DNA of 64,000 nt, from assembly GCF_016093545.1 (NCBI RefSeq), contig NZ_JADKYX010000009.1, positions 1 to 64,000 on the forward strand, read 5' to 3'. A program made the position numbers and the translations under genes. Shown here piece after piece: positions 1 through 7,946 of the stretch. How positions within the stretch are numbered: the stretch's first letter is position 1; every line of letters begins with the position of its first letter. The notes under the pieces were generated by a model. The model saw nothing but the letters and a program-made list of their open reading frames with translations, did no database searches and was not told where the DNA came from. Origin of the DNA: Massilia rhizosphaerae. GTDB lineage: Bacteria; Pseudomonadota; Gammaproteobacteria; Burkholderiales; Burkholderiaceae_D.

Positions 1-110
1 GTGGGAGAGGTGAAGGGCTTAATCTACACTCGAAGGTCTATGCCTTAAGGGTGGGCTCAAGCTGCTCTTCACCTCAGTTGATGGTAGCTAACCATCAACT
101 CTATCAAGAT
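1..110. other. Structured non-coding segment at window edge
   Basis: I see no coding sequence here. Positions 7-18 and 64-75 can form a 12-bp stem in RNA (11 Watson-Crick pairs and one G-U). Directly after it, 76-85 and 91-100 form a perfect 10-bp hairpin with a 5-base loop. A weaker AAGG/CCTT hairpin lies inside the large loop. There is no U-run typical of an intrinsic terminator. The element may be the end of a structured RNA or the leader/trailer of a gene beyond the window edge. Nothing identifies a known RNA family. Confidence 0.35.
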
Positions 111-114
111 ACAA

Positions 115-187
115 GGGTGGGCACCCCTGTGCCCACCATGCGTTACTGCAACGCATACGTTTGGTGGGCGGGGGCCGCCCACCCTAC
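115..187. repeat. Double-hairpin GTGGGC repeat, copy 1
   Basis: Two adjacent hairpins are visible: GGGTGGGCAC at 115-124 pairs with GTGCCCACC at 129-137, and GGTGGGCGG at 163-171 pairs with CCGCCCACC at 175-183. The 25-base spacer holds its own inverted repeat, ATGCGTT/AACGCAT (138-144/150-156). The element ends three bases from the porin stop codon. A second copy in the same orientation lies at 33689-33765 and shares both hairpins and the spacer motif AACGCAT-N3-TTTGGTGGGC. This is a REP/MITE-like dispersed palindrome that may also act as a transcription terminator. Confidence 0.75.
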
Positions 188-190
188 CCG

Positions 191-1165
191 TTAGAACATG
201 TGGCGGATACCCCAATCCATGCGGTTCGCGTTCTTGGGATCGATGTGGCCGATGGAGGTGAACAGCGCGGTGCGCTTGGACAGGGCGTAGGTGTAGCCGA
301 GCGCATACTGCGCCATGTCCGCGTTGCGCGCCGAGCGGTCGTTCAGGCGGTTGTACGACGCCAGGATGCGTCCGCCGCCCGCCGGGATCGTCAGGCCGAG
401 CAGCAGGTCGCTCGCATCCACCGGCGCGAGGCCGGCGGCGTCCGTCTTCTGCCGGTCGAGACCGAAATGCAGCTTGGCGAAGCCGAAGTCGTAGTTGGCG
501 CCGACGAACTTCAGCTTGGCCGCGCCGGTGCCGTTGGCGTCGTTGTTGTTCTGGTAGCCGTACGCCAGCTTCAACTTCCCGGCGGTGTACGTGAACGCGC
601 CGCTGATCTGCCGGTTGGCCGACATGCTGCCGGCCGTCTCGCCGAACGCATACGACACCTCGGCCTTCAGGGGTCCCTGCTGCTTCGCGTAGAACACCGC
701 GTTCTGCGTGCGGATGTCGATCGCGGCATAGATATTACGGCCGAAGAACGATTCGGCCGCGCCGGACATGCCGTCCTCGAACGGATCGATCACGTCGGTC
801 AGCAGGCAGTAGGACGGCGTCCAGGTGCGGCCGAAGCGCACCGTGCCGAAGTCGCCTTTCAAGCCCACCCAGGATTGGCGGCCGAAGATGCGTCCGCCCT
901 GCCCCGCGGTGCCCGTATCGGGGCTGAAGCCGTTTTCGAGCTGGTAGATGACGGACGTGCCATTACCGAGGTCTTCCGAGCCGCGAAAGCCGAGGCGGGA
1001 ACCCCACCAGCCGCCGCTGTCGACACCCCAGCGCGTGGGCGCCACATCGGATTTCGAGTACACCAGGCCGATGTTGATCAAGCCGTAGACGGTGGTACTC
1101 GATTGCGCGGACGCGGTGCCGGCAAAGACACCGGATACCGCCAGCAGAAGCAGGGATTTTTTCAT
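191..1165 (-). CDS. Gram-negative porin (Burkholderiales type)
   Basis: Outer-membrane trimeric general porin of 324 residues, at the short end of the family. The N-terminus is a clear signal peptide (MKK, hydrophobic core, cleavage likely after the ASA near residue 20), followed by the STTVYGLINIGLVY opening strand typical of Burkholderiales porins. Alternating beta-strand patterning continues to a C-terminal phenylalanine, as needed for BAM-dependent insertion. The start is supported by a GGAG ribosome-binding site about nine bases upstream. The gene lies after the catabolic gene train on the same strand, but a 195-bp gap with a stem-loop separates them, so it probably has its own promoter. 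It could serve as the outer-membrane entry for that train's substrate; this is inference from position only. Confidence 0.93.
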   Translation of the reverse strand: MKKSLLLLAVSGVFAGTASAQSSTTVYGLINIGLVYSKSDVAPTRWGVDSGGWWGSRLGFRGSEDLGNGTSVIYQLENGFSPDTGTAGQGGRIFGRQSWVGLKGDFGTVRFGRTWTPSYCLLTDVIDPFEDGMSGAAESFFGRNIYAAIDIRTQNAVFYAKQQGPLKAEVSYAFGETAGSMSANRQISGAFTYTAGKLKLAYGYQNNNDANGTGAAKLKFVGANYDFGFAKLHFGLDRQKTDAAGLAPVDASDLLLGLTIPAGGGRILASYNRLNDRSARNADMAQYALGYTYALSKRTALFTSIGHIDPKNANRMDWGIRHMF

Positions 1166-1337
1166 GATTGTCTCCTTCGATTATTTATGGATGTGGCGTG
1201 AGCGGGTTGGAAAAAACCTGCTTGAATGAGCTCGCGATCATCCGCTCCACATGCATCAATTTAAGGCTGCCCCCACAACACATTTCCTCGAAAGAGCGTG
1301 GGCCGACAACATGAAAACTGCGAATTCGCCGTGCGCG

Positions 1338-1359
1338 ACGGCGCAATATGCTGCGCCGT
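1338..1359 (-). terminator. Stem-loop after the dehydratase gene
   Basis: Perfect 8-bp inverted repeat (ACGGCGCA / TGCGCCGT) with a 6-base loop, beginning one base after the stop codon of the dehydratase gene. No immediate U-run follows on the minus strand; a short T-tract comes about 20 bases later. It is the best candidate for the end of the long catabolic transcript before the porin gene. The remaining 170 bases up to the porin start hold no gene. Confidence 0.4.
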
Positions 1360-1360
1360 T

Positions 1361-2350
1361 CTACGCGCTGCGCCGGTAGATGTCGGCGAGGTCGCACAAG
1401 TCCCAATTCCCGCCACTGAGCACCGCGCAGACCTTCTCATCCGGCCTGACGGCGAGCGCACCGCCCAGCAAGGCGCCGATGCCGATGGAGGCCGCCGGCT
1501 CGGCGATCAATTTCGCATCGTTGGCCAGCATGCGCATGCCCGCGACGATATGCGCGTCGTCCACCAGCACGATCTCGTCCACGTACTTCTCGATGATGGG
1601 ATAGGGATTGCGGCCAGGGACGCTGAGTCGCAAGCCGTCCGCCACGGTGTCCTGCAACGGGAGCGAGGTGCGTTCCCCGTTGATCCGGCTGTGGAAATAC
1701 TTCGGCGTCAGGGCCGGCTCCGCGCCGATGACCCGCACCGACGGCTTCGTTTCCTTGATGGCCGTGGCGATCCCGGAAATGAGGCCGCCGCCGCCCAGCG
1801 GAACGATGACCGTGTCGACGTCGCCCAGGTCGTCCAGGATTTCGCAGCCGATCGTGCCCTGGCCCGCCATCACCAGCGGGTCCTCGAAACCATGGATCAC
1901 CGCGTACCCGTTTTCTGCGGCGATTTCATATACCTTTTTCCAGCGGGCCGCGTTATCGCCGTCGAACAGGATGACTTCGGCCCCGAGCGCCCTCGTATTG
2001 GCGATCTTGACCTCCGGCGCGGTGACCGGAAGCACCAGGAAGGCTTTCACGCCCAGCATTCTCGCCGCGTAGGCCAGTCCCTGGGCATGGTTCCCCGACG
2101 ACGTGGCGATCAGGCCGTTCGCCACGGCGTCCCGGGGGAGCGACAGGGCCGTGTTCAGGGCGCCCCTGATCTTGAATGCGCCAGTGATCTGCAAGGTTTC
2201 GGGCTTGAGATAGAGTTGGCAGCCGAGGGCCTTTTCCATCTTCTCAGCACGCAGCAGCGGCGTGTGCCGGATATGGGGCCGCAGCCGCTCCCGGGCGTCC
2301 CGGATGTCCTGGATCGTAGGGTAGTCATGCATGATGTCGGGATGCCTCAT
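1361..2350 (-). CDS. PLP-dependent hydroxyamino-acid dehydratase (EutB/BhcB-like)
   Basis: Fold-type II PLP enzyme of the threonine/serine dehydratase family, 329 residues. Visible hallmarks are the PLP-lysine motif GAFKIRGA near residue 60 and the glycine-rich phosphate loop [10 protein letters not shown] near residue 190. There is no C-terminal ACT domain, as in catabolic dehydratases and in 3-hydroxyaspartate dehydratases. It directly follows an ornithine-cyclodeaminase-like gene and an Asp/Glu-racemase-like gene, the combination found as eutA-eutC-eutB in ectoine clusters and (dehydratase plus reductase) in the Bhc glyoxylate pathway. This favours 3-hydroxyaspartate to iminosuccinate/oxaloacetate chemistry over plain threonine deamination; the substrate is inferred. 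The chosen start overlaps the preceding stop as ATGA; an in-frame ATG at 2332 is an alternative. Confidence 0.8.
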   Translation of the reverse strand: MRHPDIMHDYPTIQDIRDARERLRPHIRHTPLLRAEKMEKALGCQLYLKPETLQITGAFKIRGALNTALSLPRDAVANGLIATSSGNHAQGLAYAARMLGVKAFLVLPVTAPEVKIANTRALGAEVILFDGDNAARWKKVYEIAAENGYAVIHGFEDPLVMAGQGTIGCEILDDLGDVDTVIVPLGGGGLISGIATAIKETKPSVRVIGAEPALTPKYFHSRINGERTSLPLQDTVADGLRLSVPGRNPYPIIEKYVDEIVLVDDAHIVAGMRMLANDAKLIAEPAASIGIGALLGGALAVRPDEKVCAVLSGGNWDLCDLADIYRRSA

Positions 2351-3342
2351 TGGGTGATGAACGCGAAGAACGTACCGACCTGGTTTGCCAGCGCATTCCG
2401 GTAGATCCGGGACGCGGTGGTGTTGTCCTGGATGGCCATGCCCGTGGAATCGAAAATCGTGATCTCGTCGTCGTTCTCCCGTCCCGCCTTTGTCCCCGCC
2501 AGGATCTCGCCGATTTCGCCGTGAATCTCGTCCCGCGCGATGATGCGTGCGTTCAGCGGATACCAGGTTTCGCCCTTCGTGACGCATTGCGCGATGGAGT
2601 CGTTGACGATCTTCGCGTTGCGGAAGATTTCCGGATCGAGTTCCTGCTTGCCTTGCTGGTCCGTGCCGATGGCCACGATATGCGTGCCGGGCTTGATCCA
2701 GCCGGCTTCCACCAGCGTGCCTTTGCCGCGCGTCGTCGTCACGAGGATGTCGGCGCGGCGGACCGCGTCTTCCTTCGAGGCGGCCATCACGACGGGAATG
2801 TCGAACTCTCTTTCGATATCGGCCTTGTAGGCGGCCAGCGCCTCGGGGTGATGGTCCCAGGCGTGGATCGCCTCGATCTTCATGACCTCGCGGATCGCGC
2901 GGATCTGCAACCGGGCCTGGATGCCGGTGCCGATCGACGTGACCGTTTTCGCATCCTTCCTGGCCAGGGCTTTTACGGAAACGGCGCCGGCCGCCCCGGT
3001 CCTGAGGCCGGTGATCAGGCTCCCGTCCATCACGCACGCCAGCGCACAGGTCCTGGCGTCGAACAGGAGAATCGTGCCCATATTGGTGGGCAGGCCGAAT
3101 GCCGCCGGGTTGTCCGGGAATCCGCCGGACGACGCTTTCATCGAAATCATCTCGTTGGCCGGGTAGTAGCCGAGCTTGAAGTCGATTTCCCCGCGCGGGG
3201 GCGGCAGATGGATGCCGATATAGTCGGGTTGCTCCACCTGCCCGCTGCTGAACGCCACGTAGGCTTCCTCCACCGCGGCGATGACTTCCTTCATGGCGAT
3301 CAAGCCGCCCACGTCTTCCTTGCTAAGCAACAGCGTTTTCAT
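2347..3342 (-). CDS. Ornithine cyclodeaminase/mu-crystallin family reductase (EutC/BhcD-like)
   Basis: 331-residue member of the OCD/mu-crystallin family, whose members are NAD(P)-dependent imine reductases or cyclodeaminases. A Rossmann-type glycine motif ([14 protein letters not shown]) lies around residue 130, preceded by the [17 protein letters not shown] segment typical of the family. Paired with the following dehydratase and the preceding racemase-like gene, the best fit is an iminosuccinate reductase giving aspartate (BhcD/EutC type) rather than a true ornithine cyclodeaminase; this is inference from context. The start at 3342 is preceded by TTGGAGACAG; a TTG 15 bases upstream is less likely. 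The last codon region overlaps the next gene. Confidence 0.78.
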   Translation of the reverse strand: MKTLLLSKEDVGGLIAMKEVIAAVEEAYVAFSSGQVEQPDYIGIHLPPPRGEIDFKLGYYPANEMISMKASSGGFPDNPAAFGLPTNMGTILLFDARTCALACVMDGSLITGLRTGAAGAVSVKALARKDAKTVTSIGTGIQARLQIRAIREVMKIEAIHAWDHHPEALAAYKADIEREFDIPVVMAASKEDAVRRADILVTTTRGKGTLVEAGWIKPGTHIVAIGTDQQGKQELDPEIFRNAKIVNDSIAQCVTKGETWYPLNARIIARDEIHGEIGEILAGTKAGRENDDEITIFDSTGMAIQDNTTASRIYRNALANQVGTFFAFITQ

Positions 3343-3363
3343 GTGTTCTGTCTCCAACCCCGG

Positions 3364-4020
3364 TCATGCGGCAGCCAATCTGGCGAGGTCCCGCATCAGC
3401 AAAGGCGGGCTTGCCAGGACGGGGCATGCCAGTTCGGCGGCGAGCAAGTCGCGCAGATGCGCCAGCGATGCCTGCGCAAGCACCAGCACATCCACCTTGC
3501 CGGACAGTGCGCCGGCCGCCGCGACGAGAAGTGCATCATGTCGCGTGCGGTCGCCGGCCATCAGCGCCTGGTAGGCCTCGGCGCACAGCGCGGTCTCGAT
3601 CGTGATTTCGCAGCCCTGCTCCGCGGCATGCGCGCGCAGCAATGCGCTGCTCGGTCCGACCGTGCTGGCTGCCGTGCAGAGCAGGCCGATGCGCGGGCCG
3701 CAGCGCACCGCTTCCGCCGCCATCGGGTCGTCGATCTTGAGGATCGGCTGCGGCACGATACGGCGTGCGATATCGACGGCGGGCGACGTCGATGAACAGG
3801 TGACGACGATCAGGTCGGGCCGGGCTTCCGCCGCCAGGACGATTTGATCGACCACGCGCCGGTAAACCAGCGGCTGCGGCGCGCCGCGCAACAGGTCCTG
3901 CAACAGGCTCTCGTTAAGGATATGAAAACAGTCGGCGCCGGGGATGTCGGCACGCGCCCGCGCGCGGAATTCGTCGACGAGAAAACCGACGGTATGGACA
4001 AACGCAATTCGCTTGGTCAT
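3364..4020 (-). CDS. Asp/Glu/hydantoin racemase-superfamily protein (EutA-like)
   Basis: 218-residue protein of the aspartate/glutamate racemase superfamily, which also covers hydantoin racemases, maleate isomerases and arylmalonate decarboxylases. The first catalytic cysteine is present in VTCSSTSPAV (about residue 74). The region where the second catalytic cysteine is expected reads VLAQASLAHL and lacks a cysteine, so a classical two-base racemase mechanism is doubtful. It is first of the racemase-OCD-dehydratase trio and its ATG overlaps the aldolase stop (ATGA). A role as epimerase or isomerase on a hydroxyaspartate-type compound is suggested by EutA analogy, not shown by the sequence. 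Confidence 0.72.
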   Translation of the reverse strand: MTKRIAFVHTVGFLVDEFRARARADIPGADCFHILNESLLQDLLRGAPQPLVYRRVVDQIVLAAEARPDLIVVTCSSTSPAVDIARRIVPQPILKIDDPMAAEAVRCGPRIGLLCTAASTVGPSSALLRAHAAEQGCEITIETALCAEAYQALMAGDRTRHDALLVAAAGALSGKVDVLVLAQASLAHLRDLLAAELACPVLASPPLLMRDLARLAAA

Positions 4021-4709
4021 TCAATATTCTCCAGGGATGGCCGTTTCTGCAGGTCGAGCTTGAACACCGACTTGAGATCCTCGATCTGCTCCGCGTTCAA
4101 GGGGCGGGTCGGCGCCGTGCGCAGCAGCAGGAACAGCTTGGCCGTCTCTTCCAGTTCCTCCGTCGCATGGACGGCAGCGTCGAGCGAGGCGCCCGATACG
4201 ACCGGCCCATGATTGGCAAGCAGCACGGCACTATGCTTGCGCGCAAGGCCGCGGATCGCGGCGCCGAGCGCCGGATCGCCGGGGCGGTGGTAGGGAACCA
4301 GCGGCAGGCGGCCGACCTTCATCACGAAATAGGCCGTCAGGGGCGGGATGCAGTCGTCGTGATTCAGGCCGCACATGCACGACACGGCGGCGGCATGCGT
4401 GGCATGCAGGTGCACGATGGCGCCCGCGCCCGGGCGTTCCTCGTACATCGCGCGATGCAGGAAGGCTTCCTTGGACGGCGCATCGCCGCCGACATGGCGG
4501 CCGCTCCAGTCGAGCCTGGCCAGTCGTGCGGGATCGAGGCGGCCGAGGCAGGCATTGGTCGGCGTCAGCAGCCAGCCGTCGTCCAGCCGCACGCTGATGT
4601 TGCCGCTGCTGCCGGCGGTCAGACCGCGGTCGAACAGCGAGCGGCCGAATTCGACGATCTTCTCGCGCAATGCCGCTTCGCCTCGGCCGGTGGAAATCAT
4701 CGTGCTCAT
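4017..4709 (-). CDS. Class II aldolase/adducin family protein (OtnC-like)
   Basis: 230-residue zinc-dependent class II aldolase family protein (fuculose-phosphate aldolase fold). The family signatures are visible: SSGNISVRL near residue 37, the acidic residue in the PSKEAFLHRA segment near residue 78, and the metal ligands in HLHATH near residue 100, with a further histidine pair near residue 160 (LANHGPV). It overlaps the preceding sugar-acid kinase by ATGA. Such kinase-aldolase pairs (OtnK-OtnC) turn 3-oxo-tetronates into dihydroxyacetone phosphate and CO2, so 3-oxo-tetronate-4-phosphate decarboxylase is the likeliest activity. The exact substrate is inferred from this pairing. Confidence 0.85.
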   Translation of the reverse strand: MSTMISTGRGEAALREKIVEFGRSLFDRGLTAGSSGNISVRLDDGWLLTPTNACLGRLDPARLARLDWSGRHVGGDAPSKEAFLHRAMYEERPGAGAIVHLHATHAAAVSCMCGLNHDDCIPPLTAYFVMKVGRLPLVPYHRPGDPALGAAIRGLARKHSAVLLANHGPVVSGASLDAAVHATEELEETAKLFLLLRTAPTRPLNAEQIEDLKSVFKLDLQKRPSLENIE

Positions 4710-5980
4710 TGCAGCTTGTCCCAGGCCTTGAGGAAGAAATCGTCGCTGCCGAAATTGCCCGACTTGAGCGCGAGCGCCAGCGGCCGCGTGTCGTCGTCGT
4801 GCAGGGTGCTGGTCCACGGCACGCCGGGATCGATTTCGGGCCCGATGCGCAATCCCGTCACCCCGAGCGCCTTGACGACCGCGCCCGACGTCTCGCCGCC
4901 GGCCACGATCATCCGGCCCACGCCGGCCCGGACCAGGCCGAGCGCAATCGTCGCCAGCGCAGTCTCCACGAGATTGCCGGCATGCTCGACGCCGAGTTCG
5001 GCCTGCACCTGCCTGACCGCCTCCGGCGCGGCCGTGGCATAGACCAATACCGGTTGCCGCGCGATGCGGCCGGCTGCCCAGTCGAGGGCGGCCGCCACCA
5101 CGTCCTCGCCGCGCGCCAGCCGCACCGGATCGATGCAAAAGGAGGGACAGGACGCGCGCATCGCCTCCACCTGCCTTTGCGTGGCCGGCGAACAGCTGCC
5201 CGAGACGACGGCACGCAGGCCGCCGGTCTGCGGTAGCGCATCGGCCACGGCATTCGACGCCAGCAGTCCGCGCCGGCGGAAGTTCCGCGGCAGGCCGAGC
5301 GCGATGCCGGAACCGCCGGTCACCAGCGGCATGTCGGCACAGGCCGCGCCGATCGCGTCGAGGTCCGCGTTGGACAGCGCATCGACGACGGCAAGTCCGT
5401 TGCCCTGCTCGCGCAGCGCGGAAAAACGCGCGCGGATCGCGGCATCGCCCTGGCTCACCGTCGCGTAGTCGACGAGGCCGACCTTGCGCTCCACCTGCTC
5501 CTGCAGGACGCGTACCAGGTTCGCGTCGGTCATCGGCGTCAGCGGATGGTTGCGCATGCCGGACTCCGAGAGCGGCACGTCGCCGACGAACAAACAGCCC
5601 TTGTAGAGGGTGCGTCCGTTGGCGGGGAACGCCGGACAGGCGATGGTGAAATCGGTGCCCAGCGCCTGCATCAAGGCCTCGGCGACGGGGCCGATGTTGC
5701 CGCGCGGCGTAGAATCGAAGGTCGAGCAATACTTGAAGTAGAACTGCCGGCAACCCGCCTCGCGCAACCAGCGCAGGGCGGCCAGCGATGCCGCCACCGC
5801 ATCCCCGGCCGGACAGGTACGCGATTTCAGCGCGATCACCACCGCGTCGACATCGGCGGGCGGCGGCCCGTCCGGTACGCCGATCAATTGGACGGTACGC
5901 ATGCCCGCCTTCACCAGCATGCCCGCGAGGTCCGTGCCGCCGGTAAAATCGTCCGCGATGCACCCCAGCAGAACTGTCAT
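4706..5980 (-). CDS. Four-carbon acid sugar kinase (DUF1537, OtnK-like)
   Basis: 424 residues, the usual length for the four-carbon acid sugar kinase family. The N-terminal substrate domain begins with GCIADDFTGGTDLAGML, a near-consensus family opening, and the C-terminal nucleotide domain carries VAGGETSGAVVKALGV. It should phosphorylate a four-carbon sugar acid (erythronate, threonate or 3-oxo-tetronate) with ATP. It is coupled to the class II aldolase, as otnK is to otnC. The dehydrogenase (LtnD) and the isomerase (OtnI) that normally supply its substrate are not in the window, so the precursor probably comes from the amine dehydrogenase encoded upstream. The start is supported by an AAGGGAAG ribosome-binding site. 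Confidence 0.88.
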   Translation of the reverse strand: MTVLLGCIADDFTGGTDLAGMLVKAGMRTVQLIGVPDGPPPADVDAVVIALKSRTCPAGDAVAASLAALRWLREAGCRQFYFKYCSTFDSTPRGNIGPVAEALMQALGTDFTIACPAFPANGRTLYKGCLFVGDVPLSESGMRNHPLTPMTDANLVRVLQEQVERKVGLVDYATVSQGDAAIRARFSALREQGNGLAVVDALSNADLDAIGAACADMPLVTGGSGIALGLPRNFRRRGLLASNAVADALPQTGGLRAVVSGSCSPATQRQVEAMRASCPSFCIDPVRLARGEDVVAAALDWAAGRIARQPVLVYATAAPEAVRQVQAELGVEHAGNLVETALATIALGLVRAGVGRMIVAGGETSGAVVKALGVTGLRIGPEIDPGVPWTSTLHDDDTRPLALALKSGNFGSDDFFLKAWDKLQ

Positions 5981-5993
5981 GGCCGTCTTCCCT

Positions 5994-6752
5994 TTACGCC
6001 GGGCGGTAGATGACGTACAGCTTTGCGACGTTGTCGCGGTTCTCCCAACTGCAGGACGCCCCCTGCTCGATGAGGAACACATCGCCTTTCGAGAACGTGC
6101 CGCTGCGCCCCGTTTCATCGACGAAGGTCACGCTGCCTTCCAGCAGAACCATCAGTTCCATGTGACGGAAGTACAGTGGGCGGCGGGCATAGGGCGTCGA
6201 ATCCCAGGTGCCGCACGTGAATTCGCCGTCGGCGGACCGATAGTCCGTGTGGTTGCGGCAGACCGGCGCCGGCGTGAGCAGCAGGTCGGGCGGCGGCCCG
6301 CCGGCCGACGGTCCCATCTCCGGGTTCTCTTTGATCGGCACGATGGCGCCGTCGCCGGCCCGGCTCTTGTTGTAACGGACGAAGATCAGCGACACCGGCC
6401 CCTGCGCAGACCAGGTGAATGCGGCGCCCTGCTTGAGCACTGCGCTCTGGTTCGGCCCCAGCGTCAGGGCGGCGCCCTGCTGCGTCAGGGTCAGGCGGCC
6501 GGCGTCGACGATGATGAATTCATCCGCCGGCAGAGACTGCACGGCGCCGCTGCCGGCTTCCAGCGTAATGACGCCGGCGGTCACGGGGCTCGGCGCCCAG
6601 TCGAGGATACGGCGGCCGGAAAGGAAGCGATCCGGTCCCGCCGCAGCGGTCACTGCGATGCCCCGGGTCTTGTCCCGCGCGAATTTGCGCAGGTCGACGA
6701 AGGAGGGCGTGCTGACCGGGACGGCCACTGCTGCTTGCATTGAATTCGACAT
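5994..6752 (-). CDS. Bicupin protein of unknown substrate
   Basis: 252-residue protein with two cupin beta-barrels. The first (about residues 40-125) has lost most recognisable metal ligands. The second (about 165-250) keeps a metal-like H-x3-E pattern in RHMELMVLLEGSV and a late turn around GDVFLIEQGASCSW. It is encoded between the FAD dehydrogenase subunit and the sugar-acid kinase, in the same direction. Possible roles are a ligand sensor or an isomerase/dioxygenase acting on the oxidised intermediate. An OtnI-type isomerase is missing from this otnK-otnC-like module, so the cupin is a candidate replacement; this is speculation. No clear ribosome-binding site is seen, and ATG at 6740 is an alternative start. 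Confidence 0.75.
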   Translation of the reverse strand: MSNSMQAAVAVPVSTPSFVDLRKFARDKTRGIAVTAAAGPDRFLSGRRILDWAPSPVTAGVITLEAGSGAVQSLPADEFIIVDAGRLTLTQQGAALTLGPNQSAVLKQGAAFTWSAQGPVSLIFVRYNKSRAGDGAIVPIKENPEMGPSAGGPPPDLLLTPAPVCRNHTDYRSADGEFTCGTWDSTPYARRPLYFRHMELMVLLEGSVTFVDETGRSGTFSKGDVFLIEQGASCSWENRDNVAKLYVIYRPA

Positions 6753-6800
6753 GGTTTGTTTTTAAGTTGATGACAATGAGGATGAAAATGACACGGCTGC

Positions 6801-7946
6801 TCACGCCGCGTTCGCGACCGGCGTGGCGAAACGCCCGATGTGGTAATGGTCGATCGGCGTCGTCGTGGTGCCGGTGTGTATCAGTTCCGCCATCACGTCG
6901 CCGACGCCCGGCCCCAGCTGGAAGCCTTCGCCGGAGAAGCCGAAGGCGTAGTACAGGCCGGGTACGCGCGCGCTCGGTCCCATGGCTGGCCGGCTATCCT
7001 CCATATAACCCTCGATCCCGCCCCAGACGCGAATGATGTTCAGGTGATTGAATGCCGGGATCACGTGCGGCGCACTCTTCAGTTTGAACAGCGTCCTGCC
7101 CGGATTCACGTAGGCGCGGCGTTTCTCGATGTCCGCCGGTTCGTGGCCGCCGCCGCCGATGACGATGTTGCCGCGCGCGACCTGGCGGAAGTAGACGACC
7201 TGCTCGAACACGTCCGCGATCGCGCCGATGGTCGGTCCGATGGCGTAAGGGACGGGTTCGGTGACGCACATCTGCGGCGCCTTGGCGACCATCGGCACCG
7301 GTTCGCCGAAGCGGGTGCTGATACGATTTCCCCATGCGCCGGCCGTGATGAGCGCCACGGGCGCACGGAAGACGCGGCCATCGGCAGCGGTCGCGCGGAA
7401 GTCCCCGCCGTCCTTCTCGAGGTTCGTCATCTCGGTGTTTTCGAACACCTGCGCGCCCGCGCGCATCGCGGCACGGCCGATGGCCGGCGCCGCCAGGCGG
7501 GGATTGGCATGGCCGTCGTAAGGGGCGTAGCAACCCGCGGTGATGTCCGGTCCCAGGTACGGAAAGCGCTCGTGCAACGTTTTCGTGCCCAGCATCTGCA
7601 TACCGATGCCGAAGGACCTGGCGTCCTCCGCATACTTGACCATGCGTTCTTCGTGCGCCGGCGTGAAGCCGACGCGCAGGTGGCCGTTCAGCAGGAGCTC
7701 GACATCCGCATCGAACAATTCCTTGAACTTCAGCCAGATGTCGCGCGAGCGGTTCGACAACGGCAGTTGCTCGACGGGGCGGCCCATCCGGCGCGTGTTG
7801 CCGAAGTTGACGCCGCTGGCCTGCTGGCCGATCAATCCCTGTTCGAGCAGGATGACGGACATCCCGCGCTGGCGTAAAAAGAAGGCGGTGGAGGCACCCA
7901 TGATGCCGCCGCCCACGATAATGACATCTGCTTTCTGCGCGCTCAT
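6801..7946 (-). CDS. FAD-dependent amino-acid dehydrogenase, catalytic subunit (HcnC/OoxB-like)
   Basis: 381-residue D-amino-acid-oxidase-superfamily flavoprotein. The N-terminal dinucleotide motif is VIIVGGGIMGASTAFFL (residues about 8-24). It closes a three-gene set (small 2Fe-2S protein, NAD/FAD disulfide-reductase-like subunit, DAO-type subunit) whose stops and starts overlap. This is the organisation of hydrogen cyanide synthase HcnABC, opine oxidases and D-hydroxyproline dehydrogenases. These oxidise an amino acid or N-alkyl amino acid and pass electrons through FAD and iron-sulfur centres to the respiratory chain. Cyanide production is unlikely because the neighbours are catabolic, so a role in oxidising the imported substrate is more plausible. 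The start overlaps the preceding stop (ATGA). Confidence 0.85.
   Translation of the reverse strand: MSAQKADVIIVGGGIMGASTAFFLRQRGMSVILLEQGLIGQQASGVNFGNTRRMGRPVEQLPLSNRSRDIWLKFKELFDADVELLLNGHLRVGFTPAHEERMVKYAEDARSFGIGMQMLGTKTLHERFPYLGPDITAGCYAPYDGHANPRLAAPAIGRAAMRAGAQVFENTEMTNLEKDGGDFRATAADGRVFRAPVALITAGAWGNRISTRFGEPVPMVAKAPQMCVTEPVPYAIGPTIGAIADVFEQVVYFRQVARGNIVIGGGGHEPADIEKRRAYVNPGRTLFKLKSAPHVIPAFNHLNIIRVWGGIEGYMEDSRPAMGPSARVPGLYYAFGFSGEGFQLGPGVGDVMAELIHTGTTTTPIDHYHIGRFATPVANAA

Noticed and set aside
161..1201. Plus-strand open frame opposite the porin gene
   Set aside because: The minus strand encodes a porin with signal peptide, beta-strand pattern and C-terminal phenylalanine. The plus-strand product is low complexity.
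1361..4020. Ectoine/hydroxyectoine degradation cluster
   Set aside because: The racemase-OCD-dehydratase trio is shared with eutABC, but ectoine hydrolase, N-acetyl-diaminobutyrate deacetylase and an EnuR-type regulator are not present in the window.
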